The notes beneath the pieces were generated by a model. It was not told the DNA's origin and made no database searches. It saw only the letters and a list, made by a program, of their open reading frames with translations. A program made the position numbers and the translations under genes. Shown in pieces: positions 1 to 7,195 of a stretch of 27,991 nt of DNA (within the stretch, counting starts at the first letter, position 1; each line of letters opens with the position of its first letter). The stretch is from CAZVJA01 sp964626885 (lineage in GTDB: Bacteria > Planctomycetota > Planctomycetia > Planctomycetales > Planctomycetaceae): NCBI GenBank assembly GCA_964626885.1, contig CAZVJA010000053.1, forward strand, positions 1 through 27,991. Direction: 5' to 3'.

Positions 1-32
1 CCCGAGTCGGTGACGTCGAGGTCTGGTGAAAG

Positions 33-46
33 AGCCGCTGGCGGCT
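33..46. terminator. Short GC hairpin, possible terminator
   Basis: AGCCGC (33-38) and GCGGCT (41-46) are perfect complements and fold into a tight hairpin. There is no T-run. It lies downstream of the 3' end of the leftward sigma factor gene and could also serve a gene outside the window. The following stretch (60-131) is low-complexity, with CCTAAC at 66-71 and 80-85 and GAAGCCCGA at 99-107 and 123-131. I see no gene in 1-157. Confidence 0.25.
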
Positions 47-157
47 TAGCCGCCTAGCCCCCACCCCTAACTCCTGATTCCTAACCTCTTGCTTTCCCGA
101 AGCCCGAACGCCTGACTGCCTGAAGCCCGAGGACGGAGGCTTGTTCATGACAGGCCG

Positions 158-739
158 TTACGACGCGTGTCCTCGGCGAGTCAGCAATTTCTGACGAGCG
201 CGAGAGAGGGTCGGCCCGATCGAGTTTTCCGGAATCCCGAGTCGGGAACTGATTTCCCGGTAGGACTTTCCTTCCAGATGAAATTGCTTCACCACCTCGG
301 CATCGGTGTTCGGCAGATCGCGAAGCATCTGCTGGATTTCTTCCCGGTTGTCGATCCGCTGCAATTCGCGGCCGGGTGCCTTCGCTTCACGGAGCGCGGG
401 ATGTTGCACCGACACGTGGCCGAGCGCTTCGGCCATCCGACGGCGGGTCATTTCATGCACGACGACCCTGCGGGCCACAACCGTCAAATAGGTCGCCAGC
501 GAACTCTCTCCGCGAAACCGACGCAGCACGGCGTACTTGTCGGCAAGCAGAGCGAGAAAAATCTCCGCGCACATGTCATCGGTATCTTCCGCCGACATCC
601 GAACACTGCGCGAATGTCCGGTATGGTTGATGACGTGCACGAACAGGCCGATGAACCGATCGACAAAGTCCTTCCACGCTCCCGGCTCCTCGTTCAGGCA
701 CCGGGTCAGAAGCTGGCGATCGATTTCCGTCAGGGCCAT
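158..739 (-). CDS. ECF-type RNA polymerase sigma factor
   Basis: This is a sigma-70-family factor that would direct core RNA polymerase to a dedicated promoter set. I chose the ATG at 739 (193 aa, beginning MALTEIDRQLL) because the 48 upstream in-frame residues look like non-coding translation (Pro/Gly/Trp rich) and sigma region 2 begins shortly after this Met. Region 2 is visible around the helix containing EDTDDMCAEIF and the later YLTVVARRVV segment. Region 4 is a helix-turn-helix near the C-terminus (KSYREISSRLGIPENSIGPTL within a longer stretch) preceded by the typical DLPNTDAEVV. There is no strong Shine-Dalgarno. No anti-sigma gene adjoins it inside the window; the next genes are divergent or convergent, so its regulator may lie elsewhere. 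Family assignment is confident; the regulon is unknown. Confidence 0.88.
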   Translation of the reverse strand: MALTEIDRQLLTRCLNEEPGAWKDFVDRFIGLFVHVINHTGHSRSVRMSAEDTDDMCAEIFLALLADKYAVLRRFRGESSLATYLTVVARRVVVHEMTRRRMAEALGHVSVQHPALREAKAPGRELQRIDNREEIQQMLRDLPNTDAEVVKQFHLEGKSYREISSRLGIPENSIGPTLSRARQKLLTRRGHAS

Positions 740-1028
740 TTGCGATCGAGTCCCGAGCGAGTCGTCAGGGATAAATCCGTGGAAACCACGACTCCATGGA
801 TACCACGAGGCACCTCCAGGTTCGGCCTCGGGCAAGTGAACTCCTACCGACCGCCCGATCCTCGGATCGGAGGGCCGGTTCACGCAATCTTCATACCTTC
901 AACTGTACATGCGGCGGAGATTCGGAGCAAGACGGCTCTTTGAGGCCCGACTTCGTGGTGTCCCGCTCCCCGGGGAACAATCGCGATCCGTGGGCTTTTT
1001 TCGACGGAAATTGCCGCACGACAGTGAC

Positions 1029-1057
1029 TTGACACTTAATCTGAGCAGTTTTAATAT
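1029..1057 (+). promoter_or_regulatory. Sigma-70 promoter of the ferredoxin gene
   Basis: A perfect -35 TTGACA (1029-1034), a 17-bp spacer and TAATAT (1052-1057) give a near-consensus housekeeping promoter. Transcription would start near 1064, leaving a leader of about 58 nt before the ferredoxin ATG at 1123. It points away from the divergent sigma factor gene. Confidence 0.75.
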
Positions 1058-1122
1058 TCGACCAAAGCTGACCGATAATATCCTGTGTTTATGCATTTCT
1101 GCGTTGGAGGAAAGGGAGCAGA

Positions 1123-1428
1123 ATGACTCACGTTGTCGCCGAGCCATGCTTCAACTGCAAGTACACCGACTGCGTGGTCGTGTGTCCCGTCGAGTGCTTC
1201 TACGAGGGAGAGTCGATGCTCTATATCCATCCGGAAGAGTGCATCGACTGTGAGGCCTGCGTGCCGGAATGTCCCGTCGAAGCGATCTTCCACGAGGACA
1301 ATCTCCCGTCGGAATGGTCCGACTACACCGCTCTCAACGCCGAATTGGCCCCGAACTGCCCGGTACTCACCGAGAAGAAAGAATCTCTCGCCGATACCGC
1401 CGGCCAATGCCCGAACACGCCGAAATAG
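1123..1428 (+). CDS. fdxA: 7Fe ferredoxin (3Fe-4S plus 4Fe-4S), FdxA type
   Basis: A 101-aa soluble electron carrier. The N-terminal cysteine pattern is C9, C12, C17, C21 and C25, with C21 followed by Pro as in 7Fe ferredoxins. A second cluster motif follows, with C40, C43, C46 and C50-Pro. The order EPCFNCKYTDC, then CPVECFYEG, then ECIDC and PECPVEAI is the FdxA arrangement of one 3Fe-4S and one 4Fe-4S cluster. The C-terminal half is the usual acidic extension with a conserved EW. A strong Shine-Dalgarno (GGAGGAAAGGGAG) sits just before the ATG, and a near-consensus promoter lies 66 bp further up. The gene appears monocistronic, with a hairpin downstream at 1510-1541. The redox partner cannot be told from the neighbours. 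Confidence 0.95.
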   Translation: MTHVVAEPCFNCKYTDCVVVCPVECFYEGESMLYIHPEECIDCEACVPECPVEAIFHEDNLPSEWSDYTALNAELAPNCPVLTEKKESLADTAGQCPNTPK

Positions 1429-1509
1429 TTCGGTCGGTCAATAAGAACTCGCCCCGCAATCAGACGGCCGCTCAAAGGCTGTTTCGTTGTGATCGGCATG
1501 AAAATACGA

Positions 1510-1541
1510 TTCGCCGCGCGATAGTGATGTCGCGCGGCGAA
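1510..1541. terminator. Strong 12-bp hairpin downstream of ferredoxin
   Basis: TTCGCCGCGCGA (1510-1521) and TCGCGCGGCGAA (1530-1541) are perfect inverted repeats around an 8-nt loop. No T-run follows on either strand. A second, fully palindromic 12-mer, ACTTCATGAAGT, lies at 1545-1556. The position between the convergent ferredoxin and rhodanese genes suggests a bidirectional terminator of the U-less kind common in GC-rich genomes; that role is inferred. Confidence 0.55.
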
Positions 1542-1618
1542 CTTACTTCATGAAGTGACGAATGCTCGGACTCGGAAGCCGCCGGAATTGAGTGAGCAAT
1601 GCTGCGTAGTTGCGACGC

Positions 1619-1960
1619 TTAATACCGCTGCAAAGTCGGATCGATCTCTTGAGCCCAAAGATCGATGCCGCCCGCCATGCTCCGGACGTCGGCAAATCCC
1701 TGCTGTCGCAGCCAATGCGTTACCCGCAAGCTTCTGCCGCCATGATGGCAATGCACGACGATCGGCTTTTGGCGGTGTGCGTCCAACTCGCTGACCCGAG
1801 CTTGCAGCTCGGTCATTGGAAGAAGCCGTGCTTTCTCAATCTTGACGAGTGCGTATTCGTCCGCTTCCCGGCAATCGAGGAACAAAAAATCGTCTGAACG
1901 GTCGAGCCACGTTTTGACCGTTCGGCAATCAATTTCAAGTGGGATTTGGGGCTGATTCAT
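1619..1960 (-). CDS. Single-domain rhodanese
   Basis: A 113-aa cytoplasmic rhodanese homology domain, a sulfurtransferase fold that carries sulfane sulfur as a persulfide on a cysteine. The N-terminal FLFLDCREADEYA is the conserved LIDVRE-like entry. The active-site loop is C71-H-H-G-G-R-S, with the catalytic C71 intact. The C-terminal MAGGIDLWAQEIDP matches the G-G-x-x-x-W signature of GlpE/PspE-like single-domain members. Length is normal for a stand-alone domain. The ATG at 1960 has no obvious Shine-Dalgarno. It lies 113 bp downstream of the DapA-family gene in the same direction and may be co-transcribed. The sulfur donor and acceptor are unknown; mnmA, which needs a persulfide relay, is in the same window but far away. 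Confidence 0.92.
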   Translation of the reverse strand: MNQPQIPLEIDCRTVKTWLDRSDDFLFLDCREADEYALVKIEKARLLPMTELQARVSELDAHRQKPIVVHCHHGGRSLRVTHWLRQQGFADVRSMAGGIDLWAQEIDPTLQRY

Positions 1961-2073
1961 CGTTTTTGTGCCGGCGTCTTTTATGGGATGTTTCGGTCCT
2001 AGAAATAGGTTGTTTCAAATTCGGAAGCATCATCTCGCCTACGTCGGAGCATCAATCGGCCGAGCATCGACGC

Positions 2074-3024
2074 TCAATCGACGACTCCCATTCTCCGACC
2101 GATTTCGCGGAGTACGTCGATATCGCTGGCCGGCCGCGTGGGGTTCCCGGGATGCGCATGGTCGCAGCCGATCCAGCCGCGCAGCTTCAGAAACTGCGCA
2201 GCGCTATGCTTGTAGGCTGGCCCAGGAGAACGGAATGCAAATGCTCCCAGGTACTGCAGCTGATCATTAAGTTCATAAAATTCCGGGTCGCCTGCTTCCC
2301 ACATGCGGTCGCGCCGTGCAAAGAGATCGGGAGCAAAAGTACTCAAGCCGAGGAGATAATCGCTGCCGTAAATCACCATGTCGATCGCGAAATCATTCCC
2401 CGTGTAGACGATGAAGTCGGGACGTTTTTCGTCGCGCAGCTTCAGCCGCTCCCATTCGGGAAGCCGGTGAAACGAGGAATGCTTCGCACCGAGACATTGC
2501 GGGATATCGAGCAGTCCGGCGTAAGTTTCGAGGTCGTACACCGCACCGAATGGGGCCAGATCCCGTGTCAATTCGAACCCGAGAAACTGGCCGCATGACC
2601 TCCCCAACAGCACGTATGAAGCCACGATCTCGGAGGGAGCCTGCCGCACCAGTCCGAAGGATTGGAAAATGATGGGGAGTCCACCCTGTTGCGTGATCTG
2701 TTCCATTTCACGGCGATAAGCGTCCGCCGCGAAGGGATCGCCGGGCTTGTCTCCCACAAATGCCCCCGCGACAAATTCCCGTCCCCCAAGGATGGCCTTT
2801 GTTCGCTTCAAGACATCGCGGCGGGTGGCACCGTCGATCAGATTGACGTAGCCGGTGTCCATATTCACAGCGGGGGTCAGCCCGACCGCGGAGGTCCGTT
2901 CGACATGTGCCTCGAACGCCTGCCAATCGACCTCTCCCGACGGTAAGAACGGGAGCAGAATCGCCGACACGCCCCGAATTCGGCGTTTGGCGCGGATCAT
3001 TCTGTGTGGATCGATTCCGGACAT
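2074..3024 (-). CDS. Dihydrodipicolinate synthase (DapA) family protein, divergent
   Basis: A (beta/alpha)8-barrel protein of the DapA/N-acetylneuraminate lyase superfamily. I prefer the ATG at 3024 (317 aa, MSGIDPHR) over an in-frame start at 3228, because the extra 68 residues look non-coding and 317 aa fits the family. A further Met lies at 3000. The barrel opens with RIRGVSAILLPFLPSGEVDW, matching the usual substrate-strand and D-W motif. The Schiff-base lysine is probably that in LGAKHSS. The usual GTTGE motif reads NMDTGYVNL, and the normally conserved LYNxPxR segment with catalytic Tyr reads IIFQSFG, so Phe replaces Tyr. It is therefore unlikely to be the lysine-pathway DapA and more likely an aldolase or lyase on another 2-keto acid. 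Substrate unknown. Confidence 0.8.
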   Translation of the reverse strand: MSGIDPHRMIRAKRRIRGVSAILLPFLPSGEVDWQAFEAHVERTSAVGLTPAVNMDTGYVNLIDGATRRDVLKRTKAILGGREFVAGAFVGDKPGDPFAADAYRREMEQITQQGGLPIIFQSFGLVRQAPSEIVASYVLLGRSCGQFLGFELTRDLAPFGAVYDLETYAGLLDIPQCLGAKHSSFHRLPEWERLKLRDEKRPDFIVYTGNDFAIDMVIYGSDYLLGLSTFAPDLFARRDRMWEAGDPEFYELNDQLQYLGAFAFRSPGPAYKHSAAQFLKLRGWIGCDHAHPGNPTRPASDIDVLREIGRRMGVVD

Positions 3025-3267
3025 CGGCCTCTCAAACACGCAGGAAAATTGGGAATGAATAGCTGCACAACTTCGCATGGAATTCGCTGTGCACTTCTCT
3101 TGAATCGTACCGAGGCAGCTTCCGTGGACCAACTCCATAGCAAAACTCCGCAGCCATGCGGGCCGATCAGGAAAGCGTGGGAGTTTTTTCCGGAAAAAGT
3201 TCCACGAAGTGCGATTTTCGTTTGCCATTCAAGTTTGATGTCTGTAAGCTCTGGACCATCTGAGTTG
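3025..3267. other. Intergenic region with palindromes, divergent dapA-like/mraZ
   Basis: I see no convincing gene here. It holds a perfect 14-bp palindrome TTTTTCCGGAAAAA at 3185-3198 and a wider inverted repeat TGCACA (3064-3069) / TGTGCA (3088-3093). Either could be an operator or leader element for the leftward DapA-family gene. The leftward reading frame stays open through this stretch, which is why an overlong start is possible, but the translation is low in family similarity. Confidence 0.4.
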
Positions 3268-3331
3268 TGGGTTTCATACCCAAATTGATCTTTAAAAATC
3301 AGTTGAATGTGGGATTCTTGCCCATTACCAT
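3268..3331 (+). promoter_or_regulatory. Candidate mraZ promoter with two TGGG-N7-CCCA boxes
   Basis: Two copies of TGGG-N7-CCCA occur at 3268-3282 and 3310-3324, 42 bp apart (about four helical turns). The first is an exact inverted repeat TGGGT-TTCAT-ACCCA. The second falls inside a plausible promoter, between TTGAAT (3303-3308) and TACCAT (3326-3331) with 17-bp spacing, where a bound repressor would block polymerase. MraZ proteins are known to recognise TGGG-type repeats upstream of their own operon (direct repeats in E. coli). Here the repeats are inverted pairs, so the assignment as an autoregulatory operator is inferred. A leader hairpin TCGGGC-TCC-GCCCGA lies downstream at 3343-3357. 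Confidence 0.5.
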
Positions 3332-3403
3332 AGAAAGCCGTGTCGGGCTCCGCCCGATCGGACGCACCAGGGAAAGGCCGCCAGGATTGGATCGAGGGGA
3401 AAC

Positions 3404-3886
3404 ATGTCGCCGGAGAGCTTTATCACCGGTGAAGTGAAGCGAACCCTCGACGACAGGTTCCGGCTTACCTTGCCTCCGGAAATGGCTGAGGCGATCTCGG
3501 ACAAAGACGGGGAAACGATCCTCGCCAAAGAACGAGATGGCTGCCTGAGCTTGTGGCGCGCGGCTGACTGGCAGAAGCGGCTTGACGATGGCGTCGGGCT
3601 GATCCGCCAGAAAATCGCCGCGGGACGAATGGAGCAACGCTGGGGAGATGTGCAGCGGCTTGGCCGATTGCTCTCAACCCGCAGCCGCACTCTCAAGCTC
3701 GCGAATCGCTCACGGCTCCTGATTCCGGAAGGTTACCGTGAACTGCTGAATGTGCCGGTCAACCAGGATGTGATTCTAGTGGGCGCCGTGATCTGCGTGG
3801 AGATTTGGAACCCGCAGGCCTGGCTGGAGATTCTACGGAGCGACATGCCCGAATTCGGGCCGCTGTTCCGCGACTTGACCACTTGA
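3404..3886 (+). CDS. mraZ: MraZ, AbrB-fold transcriptional regulator
   Basis: A 160-aa MraZ-family DNA-binding protein; in other bacteria it represses the dcw (division and cell wall) cluster. It has two SpoVT-AbrB half-domains. The first contains the DxxxR motif in RTLDDRFRLTLP (D16, R20). The second contains LKLANRSRLLIPEGYREL, where the usual Asp is Ala but the Arg and the I-P-x-x-x-R pattern remain. Length is slightly above the usual 140-150 aa, with the extra residues between the halves (about 70-95). A good Shine-Dalgarno (GAGGGG) precedes the ATG. It is an orphan: none of rsmH, ftsL, ftsI, mur genes or ftsZ is adjacent, in contrast to most bacteria. Candidate TGGG operators upstream suggest autoregulation. 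Confidence 0.9.
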   Translation: MSPESFITGEVKRTLDDRFRLTLPPEMAEAISDKDGETILAKERDGCLSLWRAADWQKRLDDGVGLIRQKIAAGRMEQRWGDVQRLGRLLSTRSRTLKLANRSRLLIPEGYRELLNVPVNQDVILVGAVICVEIWNPQAWLEILRSDMPEFGPLFRDLTT

Positions 3887-3935
3887 GCGATCCGCGGATT
3901 TTTATAGGGCTGGTATCCCACTTCGCAAAAATCAC

Positions 3936-4079
3936 TGGACATGCCCGGCCTCCTGTTTGTCGTGAGGGGTGACGCACTCACTCAGTACCCCCGATCCGTC
4001 GCCTTTGACAAGCTATTCAGGCACCCAAGGAGGGCTTGTGGGCACGGATGCCGCTTCTCACAAAGGCCGGGCATGTCCA
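3936..4079. ncRNA. Candidate structured RNA closed by a 16-bp perfect inverted repeat
   Basis: TGGACATGCCCGGCCT (3936-3951) is perfectly complementary to 4064-4079 and closes a 144-nt element. Inside, complementary segments nest without crossing: GTGAG 3962-3966 with CTCAC 4057-4061; GGGGT 3966-3970 with ACCCC 3987-3991; ATCCGT 3994-3999 with ACGGAT 4044-4049; ACAAGC 4008-4013 with GCTTGT 4034-4039. The result is a rod with one side hairpin. Read on the minus strand, the closing stem is followed by GTGATTTTT. I recognise no known RNA family. Alternatives are a MITE-like remnant (no target duplication seen), a 3'-UTR structure of mraZ or gspE, or a 6S-like RNA. Strand is undecided. Confidence 0.45.
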
Positions 4080-4091
4080 ATTTGAAATGCG

Positions 4092-4177
4092 AAGTCCCGG
4101 AGTGACGACTGGAACGAGACCAATGAAGGACACATTGCCAGGGAAGGCAGCTCAGTCGCCTCTTCGGGACTTTTTTT
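4092..4177 (+). terminator. U-tailed structured terminator or small RNA
   Basis: AAGTCCCG (4092-4099) pairs with CGGGACTT (4165-4172) and is followed by a run of seven T (4171-4177), so it reads as a rightward intrinsic terminator. The arms enclose further nested pairs: GAG 4100-4102 with CTC 4160-4162, CGACTG 4106-4111 with CAGTCG 4153-4158, and CAATG 4121-4125 with CATTG 4133-4137. It lies about 200 nt past the mraZ stop and is convergent with the ATPase gene. The elaborate enclosed structure is unusual for a plain terminator and could be the 3' part of a small RNA together with 3936-4079. Confidence 0.55.
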
Positions 4178-4195
4178 CAGCACAGTTTTATTGCC

Positions 4196-4221
4196 GCACC
4201 GATCTTTCGGTTCGACGGTGC
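4196..4221. terminator. Hairpin at the 3' end of the GspE-type ATPase gene
   Basis: GCACCG (4196-4201) and CGGTGC (4216-4221) form a 6-bp stem about 17 bp past the leftward stop codon at 4238. There is no T-run on either strand. It is a probable 3'-end structure for the leftward transcript. Confidence 0.35.
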
Positions 4222-4237
4222 AGCCGCGCGGCGAAGA

Positions 4238-5485
4238 TTACGCCGGGAACAAAGTCAGCACGCGGTGAACTTCTTCCACCGTGGTGACCCCAGCGACGAC
4301 CTTCTTCTTCGCTGACTGCTCGAGCGTCGCCATACCCTTCGAGATGGCGACTTCCTTCATCTCGGCGTGCCGTTTTCCCTTGAGAATCGCCTCCCGAACG
4401 TCGTCATCGATCCCCATGACCTCGAAGACTCCGGTTCTCCCAAGGTACCCGGTGTGGAAACAGGAGTCGCAACCGGTGCCGCGGACCAGATCCATGCTGG
4501 ATGATCCGAGCCCCAGAAACTCAGCCGTCGCCGAATCGGGCTTATAGGTCTGCCGGCATTTCGGGCAAACCTTCCGCAGAAGCCGTTGCGAGATGACTCC
4601 CTGCAAGCTGTCGGCAATGAACATTGGCGGGATGCCGAATTCGCGGAAGACATCGATCGTGGCCACGGTATCGTTGGCGTGCAGCGTGCTAAGCACCATG
4701 ACACCGGTAAGCCCCGCCCGGCAGCCAATATGAGCCGTTTCCGGGTCGCGGATTTCGCCGATCATAATGACGTTCGGATCCTGCCGTAGTACGCCGCGGA
4801 GCGCTTCCGGAAATCCGAATTCAATTCTCTGATCGACCTGAATCTGGTTGACCCCTTCGATGCGTCTCTCGACGGGATCTTCGATCGTTACGAGGCTCTT
4901 GGATTTATCGTTGAGCAATTCCAGGCTGGAATACATCGTCGTGCTCTTGCCCGAGCCGACGGGGCCCACGCTGAGCACCATACCGTAGGGACAATTCACA
5001 TAGCGTTTGACCGCGGCGATTTGATCATCCTCGAAGCCGAGCTCCTCCAGCTTGGTGAAGCGTGTCGTGTCGGGCATCAATCGGAGAACAAGCCGCTCGC
5101 CGTGAATCGTCGGTCCGCTGCCGACTCGGATGTCGCGCTGCTGCTTGAGAACCGCGTTGGCAATGTGTCCGTCTTGAGCCTGCCGTCGCTCGGTGATGTC
5201 CATGTTCGCCATCAGTTTGACGCGTGAAACGACCTGCGACATCATTTCGCTTGGCAATTGAGCCACGTCGTGCAGCAGGCCGTCGACGCGCAGCCGCACT
5301 CGCAATCCTTTGTCGGTCGGGTCGAGGTGAATATCGGTCGCTTGAAGCTGGAAGGCACGTTCGAGCAGCAGATCGACGAGGGGGCCGGGACCGACGACGT
5401 CCACCAGCTCCCGCATTTCTTCCTGGAGTGCTTTCTGCCGAACGCCGCCAGGCTGAGTTCCGCCCGAATTTGAAACGCTACTCAT
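4238..5485 (-). CDS. GspE/PilB-type secretion or pilus ATPase
   Basis: A 415-aa hexameric ATPase of the type II secretion/type IV pilus family, which works at the cytoplasmic face of the inner membrane. The ATG at 5485 (MSSVSNSGG) is preceded by GGAG at a good distance, so I reject the open 54-residue extension. In this numbering Walker A GPVGSGKST is at 174-182, the Asp box TIEDPVE at 200-206, Walker B VIMIGEIRD at 239-247 and the His box STLHAND at 266-272. A zinc tetracysteine motif uses C307, C310, C339 and C342. The N2 domain is present (about 30-140), but the N-terminal N1/MshEN domain that docks GspL or the pilus platform is missing, making it shorter than PilB (about 560 aa). No pilin or platform gene is adjacent. 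It lies 162 bp downstream of the STAS gene on the same strand. Confidence 0.92.
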   Translation of the reverse strand: MSSVSNSGGTQPGGVRQKALQEEMRELVDVVGPGPLVDLLLERAFQLQATDIHLDPTDKGLRVRLRVDGLLHDVAQLPSEMMSQVVSRVKLMANMDITERRQAQDGHIANAVLKQQRDIRVGSGPTIHGERLVLRLMPDTTRFTKLEELGFEDDQIAAVKRYVNCPYGMVLSVGPVGSGKSTTMYSSLELLNDKSKSLVTIEDPVERRIEGVNQIQVDQRIEFGFPEALRGVLRQDPNVIMIGEIRDPETAHIGCRAGLTGVMVLSTLHANDTVATIDVFREFGIPPMFIADSLQGVISQRLLRKVCPKCRQTYKPDSATAEFLGLGSSSMDLVRGTGCDSCFHTGYLGRTGVFEVMGIDDDVREAILKGKRHAEMKEVAISKGMATLEQSAKKKVVAGVTTVEEVHRVLTLFPA

Positions 5486-5647
5486 GATGTTGTCTCCGCT
5501 GCCGATGTCCCTTTCCCCAAACTTGCCGAATAATCGCAAGCTTCGCGGATCAAATGCCGTCAGCCGTTCCGACGGCCACCCTACTCGTCCATCCATCAGC
5601 GCCCAGGTTGACCCCGAATTCAATCTCGGGCCACGGGTCGAATTCAC

Positions 5648-6583
5648 TTATTTGTCTTCGTTAGCTCCAAATTTCAGTTTGCCAGCGGGAGCGGCGGTCT
5701 CGGCTGCTTTTCCCGCGCCAGACGGGGAGGAAGCTTCTTTCGCCGGCGCGGTTTCACCGCTTTTCCCCGCTACCGTGCCTGCAGCGGCAGATGCGTCATC
5801 GTCCTCCTTATCACGTTTTGTTCCCTTCTCCGGAGCAGCTGCAGCCGCGCCTGCTGGCGAAACATCCTGCTTGGCCGGAGGAGTGAGGGCTGCGCCGCCG
5901 GCGTTCGTTGCCGCAGGTGCCGGCACTGGAATAGCCGGGGCCGGGGCGGCGATGATGCCAGTCAGCACGACGAGCACGCAGACAACCAGCACAAAAATGC
6001 CGACGTTGCGCCGCATTGTGCTCCCTTCGCGAACAAGCAGCAGCGTTCCAACCACAAGTCCGAGCGCCGCGAACCCGAACTCCACCACCTGGGCAATTTT
6101 TCCGCCGAGTCCAGAGTCGGAAAACTGCAGTCCCAGACCCGCGACAGCCCCCATCACTGCCACGCAGCCCAGCACCAGCAGACCTATTCCACCGGAAGCG
6201 CCGCTGAAGACACCCCCCGAGACCCCGAGCTCCGCCAGTCCCTTCTCGCGGGAATCAACGATCGTCCAAAGCTTCGTGAGGCCAGCCAGCTTGAGCACTT
6301 CCATGACCTGCTCGTGCCGGTTCACAATCACCATGCTTCCCTTGCGTTCTTTCGTCGACTTCCACAGGCGGACAATCAACGCCACCATGGCGCTCCCCAT
6401 GTAGCTCAACGAGGTGAGATCCACCAGGAATGTGGGGGATTGAGCCGCATTCAGCCTTGAGATCAGATCGTTGCCGACCCGCTCAAAATCGGCCCATTGC
6501 GCTTCATTGAGTTCGGGCAGCAGCGAGATGATCGTGCAACTGCCGGTCTGCTCGCACTGGTAGGGACTCGCTCCATGGCTCAC
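5648..6583 (-). CDS. STAS-domain membrane protein with Ala/Pro-rich tail
   Basis: A 311-aa protein starting at a GTG (6583) preceded by GGAGAG at 6-nt spacing. The in-frame extension to 6796 looks non-coding. Residues about 10-115 form a STAS fold as in anti-sigma antagonists: a beta strand, then VDLTSLSYMGSAMVALIVRL, where the usual DSSG phospho-site reads GSAM, keeping the Ser (S64) but losing the Asp. Three hydrophobic helices follow (about 132-152, 166-185 and 193-212). A C-terminal low-complexity tail of about 100 residues is rich in Ala, Pro, Lys and Glu. STAS fused directly to membrane helices and a disordered tail is not a standard antagonist architecture. It probably forms an operon with the downstream ATPase. 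Role unknown; membrane-localised signalling is inferred. Confidence 0.75.
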   Translation of the reverse strand: MSHGASPYQCEQTGSCTIISLLPELNEAQWADFERVGNDLISRLNAAQSPTFLVDLTSLSYMGSAMVALIVRLWKSTKERKGSMVIVNRHEQVMEVLKLAGLTKLWTIVDSREKGLAELGVSGGVFSGASGGIGLLVLGCVAVMGAVAGLGLQFSDSGLGGKIAQVVEFGFAALGLVVGTLLLVREGSTMRRNVGIFVLVVCVLVVLTGIIAAPAPAIPVPAPAATNAGGAALTPPAKQDVSPAGAAAAAPEKGTKRDKEDDDASAAAGTVAGKSGETAPAKEASSPSGAGKAAETAAPAGKLKFGANEDK

Positions 6584-7004
6584 GACATGCTCTCCGGTTG
6601 CTGATTCGTGATGTGAGAACCGAACCGATCCGCGCCACCCGGCCCTGATGGTCGATGGTGCGAGATGGAGCGCTCCGTGGTCGAAACGCGGCCCACCCGC
6701 TAAGAACCACGATCTGCAAAGGCAATTGGCGACCGACATTCGGTCGAAGAAAGCGACTATACTGTATCGGAAAGAAATCAGCCGCAACAGAGTCAATCCC
6801 GAAATCAGAAAAGTTTTTCATTCTTGAGGATTTCTTCTCGCATCTCCTTCCATGCTGTCTTTTTGTTCCGTTCGCAAAGAACATTTTGAACCTCGGTTCT
6901 GGCTATTCCGACCACCCCAAAAAAACGACAGGGAACCGGTCGTAACGCCGATTTCGGTTATGCCGCGTCCGTTCCGCAACCTCCGCCGGGGACGTGCTTT
7001 TTGT
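6584..7004. other. Divergent intergenic region upstream of the STAS gene
   Basis: I see no credible gene here. It separates the leftward STAS-ATPase pair from the rightward coiled-coil/mre cluster. A leftward -10-like TATAGT (complement of 6756-6761) exists but lacks a clear -35 at proper spacing. The stretch 6890-7000 includes an A-tract (6918-6924) but no other structure I can name. Confidence 0.35.
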
Positions 7005-7034
7005 TTGACACCCCTTTTCACGGCCCCCTATAAT
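7005..7034 (+). promoter_or_regulatory. Sigma-70 promoter of the coiled-coil/mre cluster
   Basis: Perfect TTGACA (7005-7010) and perfect TATAAT (7029-7034) hexamers with an 18-bp spacer. Transcription would start near 7041, giving a leader of about 155 nt before the ATG at 7196. This is the best promoter in the window and probably drives the first coiled-coil gene and possibly genes downstream. Confidence 0.72.
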
Positions 7035-7195
7035 TTCTGATTGACGGGCTGTAATCACGCTTTCACGACCGGTAACTTTCACCCGGCCTTCTCAATTTCC
7101 AAGGGCCATCTCCCTCGGATACTTGAAGAAGGGGCATAAGCATTAGAGAAGAGGCGTGTTAACGCGGGCGGCCATCGCGACGGAATTCACACAAG

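Noticed and set aside
3936..4079. MITE or insertion-sequence remnant reading of the 16-bp inverted repeats
   Set aside because: No target-site duplication flanks the repeats and the interior forms nested stems; structured RNA is the better reading, though not excluded.
5484..6404. Rightward 306-codon frame rich in Ser, Thr and Pro
   Set aside because: It is the shadow of the STAS gene low-complexity Ala/Pro tail on the other strand.
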